Source: an uncultured Tenacibaculum sp. (GTDB lineage Bacteria; Bacteroidota; Bacteroidia; Flavobacteriales; Flavobacteriaceae). Taken from it: 64,000 bases of DNA. Under the pieces are notes generated by a model. That model searched no databases. It was not told the DNA's origin and saw only the letters and a program-made list of their open reading frames with translations. Positions 1 to 8,680 of the stretch are shown piece by piece. The stretch is from positions 1 through 64,000 of the forward strand of contig NZ_CANNBW010000020.1 of assembly GCF_947502995.1 (NCBI RefSeq). The letters are read 5' to 3'. Made by a program: the position numbers and the translations under genes. The stretch's first letter is position 1. Each line of letters begins with the position of its first letter.

Positions 1-3
1 AAA

Positions 4-31
4 AAACCAGAGAAGCTAGCTTCTCTGGTTT
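4..31. terminator. Palindromic hairpin, probable terminator
   Basis: A perfect 14+14-bp inverted repeat (AAACCAGAGAAGCT and its complement) with A and T flanks, usable on either strand. It probably ends the gene left of the window, since the next gene starts more than 100 bp to the right. Confidence 0.6.
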
Positions 32-136
32 AAATAATACTTTTTAAAACTGTCAACCTATTTTAGGACGACACATAGCTATTTGTAATTAATTTTAGTT
101 TTCTCGTCTACTTCATTATATAAACAAACTAACCTT

Positions 137-991
137 ATGAAAACTAAAATAAGCCTATTCATAACTTTATTAAGTTGTATATCACTAATCTCTCAAATCA
201 TACAACCAAGTTTAAGTCCTACAATTACAACTAAACAAAAAGTTGGTTTAGCTAACATCAATTTACAGTACGGACAACCAAGTGTGAAAGGAAGAACAAT
301 TTTTGGTTCTTTAATTCCTTATAATAGAGTTTGGAGAACTGGAGCAAATGCTTCAACAAAATTTACAACAGATAAAGAAATTAATCTTGCTGGTTTAAAC
401 CTTCCTGCTGGAACTTACGGTTTATATTCTATTCCTGGAGAAAAAGAATGGACCGTTATATTCAACAAGAAAAGTAATTTATGGGGAAGCGCTGGATACA
501 ACAAAGAAAATGATATTATTCGTTTTAAAATACCAGTAACTAGCTCTAAAGAATTAAGAGAAACATTCTCTATATATTTTGAAAACTTTACGATTAATGG
601 AGCTAGTATGGTTATTGCTTGGGAGAATACGATTATTAAAGTTCCTGTTCTAGTAAATTCAGATCGTATTATTGAAGAACAAATCGCTTCTAAAATAACA
701 AATGAAAAAGGAGAAATTAAAGCACAGACATATTTTGATGCCGCTCAGTATTATTATCAAAAAAACAAAGATTTAAAGCAAGCTTTAATCTGGTTTACAA
801 AAGCAGAAGAATTAAGACCTCAGGCTTTTTGGTATACGTATTATAAATCTGAATTGGCTTTAAAATTGAATAAAAAAGATATCGCTAAAACAGGAGCGCA
901 AAAATGTTTAAAAGCGGCAAAAAATAGTAAGAGTTCTGACTATGGTTATATTGCTAAATGTTCATTATTGTTAAAAGCAATAGATAACTAA
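137..991 (+). CDS. DUF2911 domain protein with C-terminal TPR-like region, secreted
   Basis: The protein starts with a signal peptide (about residues 1-20). A DUF2911 domain follows (about 35-175), recognisable by the VWRTGANASTKF and LPAGTYGLYSIPG segments. The last 100 residues are helical with TPR-like spacing (YFDAAQYYYQ, ALIWFTKAEEL). This architecture is common in Bacteroidota exported proteins of unknown function; a periplasmic or outer-membrane location is inferred. A terminator hairpin follows at once, so it is probably monocistronic. Confidence 0.85.
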   Translation: MKTKISLFITLLSCISLISQIIQPSLSPTITTKQKVGLANINLQYGQPSVKGRTIFGSLIPYNRVWRTGANASTKFTTDKEINLAGLNLPAGTYGLYSIPGEKEWTVIFNKKSNLWGSAGYNKENDIIRFKIPVTSSKELRETFSIYFENFTINGASMVIAWENTIIKVPVLVNSDRIIEEQIASKITNEKGEIKAQTYFDAAQYYYQKNKDLKQALIWFTKAEELRPQAFWYTYYKSELALKLNKKDIAKTGAQKCLKAAKNSKSSDYGYIAKCSLLLKAIDN

Positions 992-1016
992 AAAACAAAA
1001 CATATTTGATACTTTT

Positions 1017-1045
1017 AAAGGCTAATTATAATTAGCCTTTTTATA
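1017..1045 (+). terminator. Intrinsic terminator after the DUF2911 gene
   Basis: AAAGGCTAAT, a 4-nt loop and ATTAGCCTTT, followed by TTTAT. It sits 26 bp behind the stop codon and just before the waaA start. Confidence 0.75.
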
Positions 1046-1055
1046 TTTTTGGAAC

Positions 1056-2300
1056 ATGAATTTTCTTTATAACATTCTCATTCATGTCGCCTACTTGATT
1101 ATACAGTGTCTAAGTCTCTTTAATAAAAAACTTAAACTGTTTGTTAATGGACGTAAAGAGACTTTTATAAAATTAGCTTCAATTACTTCTAATGATCGTG
1201 TTTTCTGGATTCATGTTGCTTCTTTGGGTGAGTTTGAGCAAGCCAGACCCATCATTGAAAAACTAAAAATTAAATATCCAAATCATAAAATTGTAGTTAC
1301 TTTCTTCTCTCCTTCAGGATATGAAATCAGAAAAAATTATAATCTAGCAGATGTTGTTTGCTATTTACCTTTCGATACCAAAAGAAATGTAAAACGTTTT
1401 ATAAAATTAGTACATCCTGATTTAGCTATTATTGTTAAATATGAATTCTGGCCTAATTTATTGAATCAACTAAAAAAGTCTAATACTACAACTATTTTAG
1501 TTTCTGGAATATTTAGAAAAGATCAACTGTTTTTTAAATCTTACGGACAATGGATGCGTAAGTTTTTACATACTTTTTCTTTCTTTTTTGTTCAAAATGA
1601 ATCCTCTAAAAAATTATTAAACGACATCAATCTAGAAAATGTAAATATTTCTGGTGATACAAGGTTCGATCGTGTTTCTGAAATTCTAAGTCAAGATAAT
1701 ACTATTGAAACTATAGAATTATTTAAAAATAACACCTACACGGTTGTTGCAGGAAGTACGTGGAAAGAAGATGATGAATGCATAGTAAACTACATAAATA
1801 ATAATGCTAAGAAAGATGAAAAATTTATTATTGCTCCACATAATATCGATAAGAATAAAATAGAAGAATTAAGAAATCTCATTTTAGAAAAAACAATCTT
1901 ATATTCTGAAAGAAACAATGTTAATCTTTCAGATTATAAAGTTCTTATTATTGATAATATAGGATTACTTACCAAAATATATTCTTATGCAAACGCAGCT
2001 TATGTTGGAGGAGGATTAGCAACTGGTTTACATAATATTTTAGAACCTGCCACTTTCGGAATTCCTGTTGTTTTTGGAGGAAATAAGCATCAAAAGTTTC
2101 AAGAAGCAATAGATTTAACTTCACTAGGAGGTGCGAAAACCATCTTAAATACTAACGATTTTTCTAATATCTTTACCAGCTTAAAAAAAGACATCAACCT
2201 AAGAGTTACTATGGGAAACATCAATAAAAATTATATTGAAAACAATACAGGTGCTACCCAAAATATACTTGATTACATAGAAAAGAATATTGTATTGTGA
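1056..2300 (+). CDS. waaA: 3-deoxy-D-manno-octulosonic acid (Kdo) transferase
   Basis: GT-B glycosyltransferase that adds Kdo to the lipid A precursor at the inner face of the inner membrane, an essential step of LPS core synthesis. An N-terminal membrane anchor lies at about residues 3-20. The family motif ASLGEFEQARP carries the presumed catalytic Glu59, and the C-terminal donor-binding segment is AAYVGGGLATGLHNILEP, then GIPVVFGG. Its 414 residues fit the usual 410-430. The stop codon overlaps the GTG start of the next gene by 4 bp. Confidence 0.95.
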   Translation: MNFLYNILIHVAYLIIQCLSLFNKKLKLFVNGRKETFIKLASITSNDRVFWIHVASLGEFEQARPIIEKLKIKYPNHKIVVTFFSPSGYEIRKNYNLADVVCYLPFDTKRNVKRFIKLVHPDLAIIVKYEFWPNLLNQLKKSNTTTILVSGIFRKDQLFFKSYGQWMRKFLHTFSFFFVQNESSKKLLNDINLENVNISGDTRFDRVSEILSQDNTIETIELFKNNTYTVVAGSTWKEDDECIVNYINNNAKKDEKFIIAPHNIDKNKIEELRNLILEKTILYSERNNVNLSDYKVLIIDNIGLLTKIYSYANAAYVGGGLATGLHNILEPATFGIPVVFGGNKHQKFQEAIDLTSLGGAKTILNTNDFSNIFTSLKKDINLRVTMGNINKNYIENNTGATQNILDYIEKNIVL

Positions 2301-2857
2301 ATTTTATATTTGAACCTTGGCCATGGTATGTTTCTGGTCCTTTAATTGCTATTATTTTATTTCTGTTTTTTTACTTCGGAAAAAGTTTTGGTGTTTCATC
2401 TAATTTAGAAACGCTATGTACAATAAGTGGAGCAGATAAATTCTCAGACTATTTTAAAAAAGATTGGAAAGAAAGAGATTGGGCTTTAGTATTTTTATTA
2501 GGGTTAATTATTGGTGGTTTTATAGCTAGCAATTATCTCTCTAATCAAGCACCAATAGATTTAAATCCAACAACAATAATTGAACTAAACAAATTAGGCT
2601 TTTCCAATGCTGGTGAAACTTTAATGCCTAATGAATTGTTCGATTTTGAGCATATTTTCACTTTGAAAGGTTTCTTACTTTTATTAATCGCAGGAATTTG
2701 TATTGGTTTTGGAACACGTTATGCAGACGGTTGCACTTCTGGCCATGCTATTACAGGATTAAGTAATTTACAACTGCCTTCATTAATTGCTGTCTTAGGT
2801 TTTTTTATTGGTGGATTAATAATGATTTGGTTAATCTTCCCTCTTTTATTTAGATAA
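2297..2857 (+). CDS. YeeE/YedE family membrane protein (first half)
   Basis: A multi-pass membrane protein of the YeeE/YedE (DUF395) sulfur-transport family. The signature YADGCTSGHAITG carries the conserved Cys that in characterised YeeE proteins helps conduct thiosulfate. The start is GTG and overlaps the waaA stop (GTGA), which suggests translational coupling. The next gene encodes a second, shorter YeeE-like half; the split two-gene form is common in Bacteroidota. The substrate here is inferred only. Confidence 0.85.
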   Translation: MNFIFEPWPWYVSGPLIAIILFLFFYFGKSFGVSSNLETLCTISGADKFSDYFKKDWKERDWALVFLLGLIIGGFIASNYLSNQAPIDLNPTTIIELNKLGFSNAGETLMPNELFDFEHIFTLKGFLLLLIAGICIGFGTRYADGCTSGHAITGLSNLQLPSLIAVLGFFIGGLIMIWLIFPLLFR

Positions 2858-2858
2858 C

Positions 2859-3272
2859 ATGAAATACGTACGTTTTTTATTTATAGGAATTTTATTTGGT
2901 ATTATACTAACTAAATCAGAAGCAGTTTCTTGGTATCGAATCTATGAAATGTTCAAATTTCAATCTTTTCATATGTATGGAATTATTGGAACAGCTATTA
3001 CCACTTCAATGATTTTTATGTTTCTTTTTAAAAAAGGAATTATTAAAGATTATTTAGGTAATAAAATCCAACTTAAAGATAAAAGCAAAGAATATAAAAG
3101 AACGCTAATTGGTGGTGTTATTTTTGGGTTAGGTTGGGCTTTAGCCGGTTCTTGTCCTGCTCCTATTTTTACATTAATTGGCAATGGCGTTTTTGCTATA
3201 TTAATTGTTCTATTAGGAAGTTTAATTGGAACTTTTATTTATGGTTTATTAAATAAAAAATTACCGAAATAA
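2859..3272 (+). CDS. YeeE/YedE-like membrane protein (second half, DUF6691 type)
   Basis: A 137-aa protein with about four membrane helices. The segment GLGWALAGSCPAPIFTLIGNG matches the conserved Gly-Cys-Pro turn of the second YeeE/YedE repeat. It begins 1 bp after the previous stop, so the two products very likely act together as a sulfur-compound channel. It ends 3 bp from a convergent gene. Confidence 0.85.
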   Translation: MKYVRFLFIGILFGIILTKSEAVSWYRIYEMFKFQSFHMYGIIGTAITTSMIFMFLFKKGIIKDYLGNKIQLKDKSKEYKRTLIGGVIFGLGWALAGSCPAPIFTLIGNGVFAILIVLLGSLIGTFIYGLLNKKLPK

Positions 3273-3275
3273 AAT

Positions 3276-3872
3276 TTAATCTAATAACGGAATTTCTTTA
3301 AACGTATTGGTATTGTCTACTACTTCCCAATTATAAATTTTAGATAACTGGTAAATTTTAGATAACTCTTCAAATAAGCGCGTTTTAGCCTGCTTTCTTT
3401 GAAATTCATATTTAACAGTTTCTTTAATCTGATCAATTGCTCTTTTACTTAGTTCATTGAAGTCCTCGTTTGAAAACGTATTAAACTTACTTTGTTGTAA
3501 ATCGAAATATTTGATATCTGGTGAAATAGTAATTTCTTCTTCAGGAATTTTATGAATTACTATTTGTTTAGCAACACTATCTATTTGAATATCTAGCTTA
3601 GATAAATCGTAGCCAACTTCAACTTTGGCATTTACAGATAACATTGCTTTTTTCTGAAACTCTACATAATCAAAAAAATACTTTTTAGTATCCGAAAAGC
3701 TATACATTTCAGAATATGTTCCCTGAGAAACAACAAGTTTACTCAAGTTTTCTATCTGATTTACCATTACTTTAATTTCTTCAGTTTGATGTTTTTCTTC
3801 TTTTCTATCGTACCAAAACTTTGCAACTAAGAAACCTATAAAGAAAACGGCTATATACTTTAGGAAACGCAT
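3276..3872 (-). CDS. DUF4230 protein, membrane-anchored
   Basis: One N-terminal TM helix (about residues 7-20) is followed by a periplasmic domain typical of DUF4230 (LVVSQGTYSEMYSF, NAKVEVGYDLSKL, then a long C-terminal helix). The function of the family is unknown. It is the last host gene before the element: the left att repeat lies 65 bp beyond its start codon. Confidence 0.85.
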   Translation of the reverse strand: MRFLKYIAVFFIGFLVAKFWYDRKEEKHQTEEIKVMVNQIENLSKLVVSQGTYSEMYSFSDTKKYFFDYVEFQKKAMLSVNAKVEVGYDLSKLDIQIDSVAKQIVIHKIPEEEITISPDIKYFDLQQSKFNTFSNEDFNELSKRAIDQIKETVKYEFQRKQAKTRLFEELSKIYQLSKIYNWEVVDNTNTFKEIPLLD

Positions 3873-3936
3873 AACAATTCAATATTTATGGATAGAAAAT
3901 TACTAAATATTTAGAAGAAGAGGAAATTAAATTAAA

Positions 3937-3957
3937 ATCGGGATGAAAGGATTCGAA
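3937..3957. repeat. attL: 21-bp direct repeat at the left end of the element
   Basis: The 21 bp beginning ATCGGGATGAAAGG and ending ATTCGAA are identical to 32,123-32,143, where they form the 3' end (acceptor and T-arm strand) of tRNA-Pro. Identity stops at the next base on the inner side. This is the usual outcome of tyrosine-integrase insertion into a tRNA 3' end: the tRNA stays intact on the integrase side and a fragment of it marks the far end. Confidence 0.93.
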
Positions 3958-4033
3958 AACATCAATTCCAAAAACACAAACAACTGTTTATCAACAGATT
4001 GAAAACCCGAAAAAACTCAATATTGTATGTTTT

Positions 4034-4051
4034 TGACACAGTTTTGACACA
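4034..4051 (+). repeat. TGACACA pair, 11-bp spacing (left end)
   Basis: TGACACA occurs at 4,034-4,040 and 4,045-4,051. The right end has TGACACA at 32,047-32,053 and TGACACG at 32,058-32,064 with the same 11-bp period and orientation. One helical turn between copies suits cooperative binding by integrase or an excisionase. Confidence 0.55.
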
Positions 4052-4132
4052 TTAAACTGCTAACATCTACATCTTGGTTTGCAATATAAAACTAAATAAC
4101 TATACATAACTCTATACTAATTATATATTTTT

Positions 4133-4242
4133 TGTACTCATTGTACTCAAAGAATAAATATATAAATAAACAGCTATAAAACAACTGTTTATAATGAGTA
4201 CAAAATTTGAGTACAAAAATAATAATGAGTACAGTGAGTACA
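4133..4242. promoter_or_regulatory. GAGTACA/TGTACTC cluster, candidate integrase arm sites (left)
   Basis: TGTACTC occurs at 4,133 and 4,142; GAGTACA occurs at 4,196, 4,209, 4,227 and 4,236. Several adjacent copies are 9 bp apart. A TATAAAACAACTGTTTAT palindrome sits in the middle (4,175-4,192). The right end near the integrase repeats the design at 30,709-30,811. Symmetric placement near both ends is what arm-type sites look like. Confidence 0.6.
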
Positions 4243-4285
4243 AACTCAAGATTTTACTCCAAAATATTTCTAAAAAAAGTTGCTC

Positions 4286-4335
4286 TTCTAAGGGTAAACC
4301 CTGATTGATTCCTAAAAATTGTCGGTATACATTTG
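4286..4335 (+). promoter_or_regulatory. Promoter of the first element gene with TTCTAAGGGT upstream box
   Basis: A Bacteroidota-type -7 box TACATTTG lies at 4,328-4,335. TTCTAAGGGT lies 32 bp upstream (4,286-4,295). The promoter of the response regulator at 4,802-4,850 has the same box at nearly the same distance, so the two transcripts are probably co-regulated. Confidence 0.5.
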
Positions 4336-4369
4336 TGTAGTAATCAGAAGTTAAACTATTATAATCAAC

Positions 4370-4771
4370 ATGGAAATAAAAAATAAAATGAAATTTAATT
4401 CGAATAAATCAGATATTTTAAAAAGAAGAATTTTAAGAACAACAATTATTGTTTTACTTCAAGTAATTGTTTTAATTCTTCCTTTTTTCATGTCTTCTTA
4501 TTTTGTTTATTCTACTATTTTAAAAACTGATAATTTCTCTCTAATCTTTTTCTTAGCAATAGCTATTTCAAACATTATTTTATCAATAATATTTATCTCA
4601 AAACTTTACAACATATTACTTAGAATGAATAGAGGGAACGAAAAAGTAATTCAAAATTTAAATAGTTTATTAATAAACCATCCTACTAAATATATCAATC
4701 CAGAAAAGCATAAAGAATATTTAGCTGATACAGTTAATAAAATCTATGATACGATATATACAAAATTGTAA
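4370..4771 (+). CDS. Small two-TM membrane protein, unknown
   Basis: A 133-aa basic protein with two hydrophobic helices (about residues 25-47 and 52-79) and a polar C-terminal tail of about 50 residues that probably faces the cytoplasm. I do not recognise a family. It is the first gene inside the left end, and its promoter motif is shared with the response regulator downstream, which hints at common control. Confidence 0.65.
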   Translation: MEIKNKMKFNSNKSDILKRRILRTTIIVLLQVIVLILPFFMSSYFVYSTILKTDNFSLIFFLAIAISNIILSIIFISKLYNILLRMNRGNEKVIQNLNSLLINHPTKYINPEKHKEYLADTVNKIYDTIYTKL

Positions 4772-4801
4772 TAACCTTTATTTTATTAAAAAAAATTCCT
4801 T

Positions 4802-4850
4802 TTCTAAGGGTTTCATGTACAAATTAGTTTGTTTGTTCGATTTATATTTG
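4802..4850 (+). promoter_or_regulatory. Promoter of the response regulator, shared TTCTAAGGGT box
   Basis: TTCTAAGGGT (4,802-4,811) lies 31 bp before a TATATTTG -7 box (4,843-4,850), the same arrangement as upstream of the preceding gene. The following TGTGAAGTG also resembles TGTGTAGT at the first promoter. Confidence 0.5.
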
Positions 4851-4913
4851 TGAAGTGATTTAAATTAATTAACCTCCAGCTGTTTAAACACAGTATAAAA
4901 ATTTAAAAAGAAA

Positions 4914-5561
4914 ATGAAAGTATTTCTGGTAGACGACCACGATATTATTTTCCCTGCTTACGAAGCCTTATTAAAACAAGAAAGGCACGAAGTAGTTGGA
5001 AAATCTACAACGGGTCAGGGACTGATTGATTTTCTTGAAAATGATACCTGTGATATTGTTTTTCTCGATTTGGTCCTTACAGATATGGACGGAATAGAAG
5101 TATTACAGAAAATCTATAATGTAGAAAACAAACCTAAAGTAATTGTTGTTTCTGGTGAATACGATACAGACCATATACAAAAAGCTTTAATACAAGGAGC
5201 TTTAGGATTTATAGATAAAAACGAAGTTTATGAAGTTATATTCGATGCAATTCGAATAGTTTCTAGAGGGAAAAAGTTTATCTCTCAAAACATCATAGAT
5301 GATATTTTAAGAATGAGTATAGAAACGAACCAAATTGTTTCTATAGATGGTTTATTGTCTTCCAGACAAAATGAAGCTTTAGAGTTAATGTTAGAAGGTT
5401 ATAACACCAAGGAGATAAGCAACAAAATGGAGATTGAATCTGGTACACTTTGGAAATTTTTTCAACGTATCAGAGAAAAACTCGGAGTGAAATCTAATAT
5501 TGAATTAGCAAAATTATCATTAAAACATAACTATCTGAATAAGAAAAAACAAAGTGAGTAG
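4914..5561 (+). CDS. LuxR/NarL-type response regulator
   Basis: An N-terminal receiver domain (about residues 1-120) has the acidic pair D7/D8, phospho-acceptor Asp52 (DIVFLDL) and a conserved Lys in FIDKNE. A C-terminal LuxR helix-turn-helix follows (about 145-205, LSSRQNEALELMLEGYNTKEIS). This is a two-component DNA-binding regulator, but no histidine kinase lies near it in the element, so it must answer to a host kinase or act unphosphorylated. A small lipoprotein and a membrane protein follow. Confidence 0.85.
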   Translation: MKVFLVDDHDIIFPAYEALLKQERHEVVGKSTTGQGLIDFLENDTCDIVFLDLVLTDMDGIEVLQKIYNVENKPKVIVVSGEYDTDHIQKALIQGALGFIDKNEVYEVIFDAIRIVSRGKKFISQNIIDDILRMSIETNQIVSIDGLLSSRQNEALELMLEGYNTKEISNKMEIESGTLWKFFQRIREKLGVKSNIELAKLSLKHNYLNKKKQSE

Positions 5562-5610
5562 AATGTAATTTTTCTTAATTTTAGTGGTTTAAAAATTTAA
5601 ATCACTTATT

Positions 5611-5796
5611 ATGAAAAATCTATTAAAATTCGTTGCAGTTGTAGCAATCTTAAGCTTTGTTTCTTGTACAGATAACCAAGAAATAGTAACAGAAAATGGA
5701 CAAGTTATTCAAACAGACGAATTCGCAGTCGGGAAAGGAGATTCCTCAAACCCAAACAATGATGGAGGAATTGAACAAGATTACGACGAAGAATAA
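5611..5796 (+). CDS. Small lipoprotein, 61 aa
   Basis: A clear lipoprotein signal (MKNLLKFVAVVAILSFVSC) places the lipidated Cys at about residue 19. The mature part of about 42 residues is acidic (pattern GGIEQDYDEE). No domain is recognised. It starts 49 bp behind the response regulator and probably shares its transcript. The next gene overlaps its end in another frame. Confidence 0.7.
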   Translation: MKNLLKFVAVVAILSFVSCTDNQEIVTENGQVIQTDEFAVGKGDSSNPNNDGGIEQDYDEE

Positions 5797-6454
5797 GAAA
5801 AACTTAATCAAACATATTTTATTAGGAGTCTTATTAGTAGGGCTTTTATATGCGTATGAGTTATTTAATAACTTCAGCGATAGCTATACTATTGCTCAAA
5901 AAGAATTTATTTCTGCAAAAAAAGAAAATAAAGCTGCTTTAAATAAGTTTAAGAAAGCTTATGAAAATACACCAGAATACAAAGAGTATTTATTGGTAAA
6001 TGAAAAATATAAAGAAGCTATAAAAAAACATAAATCAATTGTTGATGATGAAAAGTTTTTGAATTTTAAATCTTTTCAATTGTTTTCATATGAGTTTTTT
6101 CCAACGTTAGCTTTACTACTGTACTTCTTACTTAATTTGTATAAAAACATTAGAAATAATATAGCCAACATTGGTTCTATGTTTGTTCATTTTGTTTTTA
6201 TAATGTTTGCAATGTTTAAATTGACCTGGATATTTCAACCATTTGAAGATCTAAGTAAAATAGAGTATTATTCAATTGCGTTTATTAGTGCTGGAATTAT
6301 TTCAATAGGAATTTGGTTCATCCATAAAAGAGAACAATCTTGGGAAAAGAAAGTACAAAAACGATTGTTGGAAGTTTCGTATCATGCTATGTTGAATTGC
6401 GATGAAGATCGAGTTGAAGATATGGCTAAAATAATTGAGCAACCAATTAAATAA
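5759..6454 (+). CDS. Membrane protein with coiled-coil segment, unknown
   Basis: The open frame reaches back to 5,696, but tandem ATG codons at 5,759 and 5,762 give a shorter overlap with the lipoprotein gene and are preferred. Then come a TM helix (HILLGVLLVGLLYAYEL), a charged helical stretch of about 60 residues and three further TM segments in the C-terminal half (FFPTLALLLYFLL, FVHFVFIMFAMF, AFISAGIISIGIWF). The overlap with the lipoprotein gene suggests translational coupling. No family is recognised. Confidence 0.65.
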   Translation: MMEELNKITTKNKKNLIKHILLGVLLVGLLYAYELFNNFSDSYTIAQKEFISAKKENKAALNKFKKAYENTPEYKEYLLVNEKYKEAIKKHKSIVDDEKFLNFKSFQLFSYEFFPTLALLLYFLLNLYKNIRNNIANIGSMFVHFVFIMFAMFKLTWIFQPFEDLSKIEYYSIAFISAGIISIGIWFIHKREQSWEKKVQKRLLEVSYHAMLNCDEDRVEDMAKIIEQPIK

Positions 6455-6530
6455 AAAATCTAAATCCCCACATAAAATTAAGAATATAAAGAACTATTAA
6501 CTTTTTAATAGGCTAGAATACTATTGTGTT

Positions 6531-6737
6531 ATGTTAAGTAAGAGTAAACCATTAATTCTTCTTGAAAAATTAAGTATTTCGTTTAATTTACAATTAAACT
6601 TTAAGAGACTTCTCTACAAGTTAAAACCAGAATGTTTAAGTAAAAAACAATGCGCTCAAATACTCTATGAGCAAGAATTAAAAACCACTTTATTAAAGGC
6701 TAAGTTTGATAGAGAAAAAAGAGAGTTGTTTAAATAG
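6531..6737 (+). CDS. Small basic hypothetical protein, 68 aa
   Basis: A Lys/Leu-rich peptide predicted to be helical, with no signal peptide and no recognised family. It stands alone between two membrane-protein genes. Real coding is plausible because the frame fills most of an otherwise empty gap, but it is unproven. Confidence 0.4.
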   Translation: MLSKSKPLILLEKLSISFNLQLNFKRLLYKLKPECLSKKQCAQILYEQELKTTLLKAKFDREKRELFK

Positions 6738-6826
6738 TTTTTAAGCCTTTGTTTATGTGAGGTTAAAAGTATTTTTTATATTTATGATTGTTTATGAATA
6801 AGTAAAATTTAACTCCTATAAATTAA

Positions 6827-8146
6827 ATGAAAAATTCAATTTTCAGAACAATTGCTATATCAATATTAATTATTCTATTTATATTACTTTCATTAGTAAT
6901 TTCTATTAATTACGAAAACATTGCAAATTGGTTATACCCAAAAAATGATAATAAAAACGGAGAACTCCTAAAAATTATTTTAAGTGTTTTAGGAGCTTTA
7001 GGTGTTGTTTATGGTTTACATATCTCTTTAAGAAGAGCAAAAGCAATAGAAAAAGGTATAGAAAAGCAAAGTGAAGCTTTGGATCTTCAAAGTGACCAAA
7101 TTAATCTTTCAAGAATTTCACAAATAAACGAACAATTTAAAAACGCTGTTGAACATTTAGGAAGTGATAAGGAACCTATTATTTTAGGTGGTGTTTCTGA
7201 ATTACACCAAATAGCTAAAGAAAACCCAGATAAATATTCTGAAATTGTTTTTAATATTTTAACTGCATATATCAGATCTAATACAAAAAGAGAAGACTTA
7301 CACAATGTAGAACCTGAAAAAGAAAAAGAAGAAGAAGATATAAAGGAAGCAGAAAAGACTTCTAATACAGTTATTCAAACAATTGTTGATTTTATTTTTG
7401 ATAAAAATGCAAATTATTATAGTTATAAAGCTGATTTAAGTAGATGTGATTTAGCTGGTGTAAATTTTATTGATTTAGATTTAAGATATGTCAATTTTTA
7501 TAAATCTAAAATGGGTAATTTAACCTCATGTGATATAGATTCTGCTGACTTTTCAAACGCTGTATTCTTTTTAAGTTCATTGAAAAATTTAAATTTTAGT
7601 AATACAAAAATTAATTATACATTATTTTTCCGAAGTAGTTTAAATAATATCGTTTTTGAAAATTTAGTCGATACATATGAATTAAATTTTTTAGAAACAG
7701 ATTTAGAAGATGTAAAATTTAATGAAATTGAAATGATAGGTTGGAACTTTATTTCATGTAATATTCAAAAGTGTAGTTTCCATAAAGGTGAGATAAATTC
7801 TTCTGATTTTTGTTATAATACTATAGACAATTCTATATTTGATAATCCTCGTGTTTTTAGAAATGATTTTAGAGCAACAAGTTTTAACAATGTAAAATTT
7901 AAAAACATGTTTGTTATCGGTTGTAATTTTAATGGTATACAAAACTTACCGTTTAATTCTCTTAAAAGGATTGTTAATATTGATAGCATTTTGAATGAAT
8001 CAGCTGATGAAAAAGGAATTGAACTTGAAAATAGTAGATTTGATAACGATTGTACATTTGATTCTATTTCAGAATCAGATTTTTTTGAAATAAAAACAAA
8101 ATATAATACTTTGGGGAGGTTGTTTTTTAATAAAGATTTAGTTTAA
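6827..8146 (+). CDS. Membrane-anchored pentapeptide-repeat protein
   Basis: Two N-terminal TM helices (about residues 7-28 and 46-64) lead into a helical linker and a charged Glu/Lys patch. A right-handed beta-helix of pentapeptide repeats then runs from about residue 185 to 365 (ADLSRCDLAGVNF, DSADFSNAVF, KNLNFSNTKI). Similar membrane pentapeptide proteins occur in phage and mobile-element cargo and some act in phage defence; that role is inferred here. It is the last gene of the left accessory block and converges with the XRE repressor. Confidence 0.8.
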   Translation: MKNSIFRTIAISILIILFILLSLVISINYENIANWLYPKNDNKNGELLKIILSVLGALGVVYGLHISLRRAKAIEKGIEKQSEALDLQSDQINLSRISQINEQFKNAVEHLGSDKEPIILGGVSELHQIAKENPDKYSEIVFNILTAYIRSNTKREDLHNVEPEKEKEEEDIKEAEKTSNTVIQTIVDFIFDKNANYYSYKADLSRCDLAGVNFIDLDLRYVNFYKSKMGNLTSCDIDSADFSNAVFFLSSLKNLNFSNTKINYTLFFRSSLNNIVFENLVDTYELNFLETDLEDVKFNEIEMIGWNFISCNIQKCSFHKGEINSSDFCYNTIDNSIFDNPRVFRNDFRATSFNNVKFKNMFVIGCNFNGIQNLPFNSLKRIVNIDSILNESADEKGIELENSRFDNDCTFDSISESDFFEIKTKYNTLGRLFFNKDLV

Positions 8147-8167
8147 CTTATATTAAATCTTTTAATT

Positions 8168-8629
8168 TCACAAACCATTCTCCCTTTTCAACTCATCAAT
8201 CTTTTGACGAACCTCTTTAGCTTCTTCATAAGCTTCAGCGATAATTTGTTGCACTTTAAAGTTTCCAAAAAGTCCAATAACTGCATCTATTTTAGATTCG
8301 TTTTTAAAATCTTTATTGTTACTAATTATATGATCTAAAATTTCTTCTGGAGTAAAAACATTAAGTGGTAATGTTTTCTTTAAAGCATTAAGTTTATCGT
8401 TATCTAATTGTAAGTTGTTTTGACTATAAATTAAGTTTGATTCTTCCTTTTTAAAAAACTCTTCAAAACCTTCAATTTTAAAATACTTCTCTTTAGTCTT
8501 ACTTCTAGGGTTTCCTTGCTTTGACAAAAAATCACTAACAGCTTGTGGTGAATCTCCAATTATATTGGCTATATCATTCTGAGTTAAGCCTTTTAGCGTA
8601 ATGTATTTTCGAAGTATTTCTTTAAACAT
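8168..8629 (-). CDS. XRE-family repressor-like regulator
   Basis: An N-terminal Cro/CI-type helix-turn-helix (about residues 5-35, LTQNDIANIIGDSPQAVSDFLS) is joined to a helical C-terminal half with no LexA-like peptidase. It is transcribed away from the primase-helicase operon. The intergenic region contains repeats of ATACTTGA, so it is the best candidate for the lysogeny repressor of the element. Confidence 0.85.
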   Translation of the reverse strand: MFKEILRKYITLKGLTQNDIANIIGDSPQAVSDFLSKQGNPRSKTKEKYFKIEGFEEFFKKEESNLIYSQNNLQLDNDKLNALKKTLPLNVFTPEEILDHIISNNKDFKNESKIDAVIGLFGNFKVQQIIAEAYEEAKEVRQKIDELKRENGL

Positions 8630-8680
8630 ATAATTAAAATCAATTTAAAAACAAGTTTTAATAAATATAAAATATTAAAA

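Larger units (their letters stand above)
3958..4369. other. Non-coding left end of the element, integrase-arm candidate region
   Basis: No convincing gene is present. It holds a TGACACA pair 11 bp apart (4,034 and 4,045), six GAGTACA/TGTACTC copies (4,133-4,242), a palindromic motif (4,175-4,192, with a partial copy at 3,978-3,991) and, at its right edge, the promoter of the first gene. The same set of motifs recurs at the right end of the element. Confidence 0.7.

Noticed and set aside
5696..5758. Longer N-terminus of the coiled-coil membrane protein
   Set aside because: It would overlap most of the lipoprotein gene in another frame. The tandem ATG at 5,759 gives a normal short overlap.
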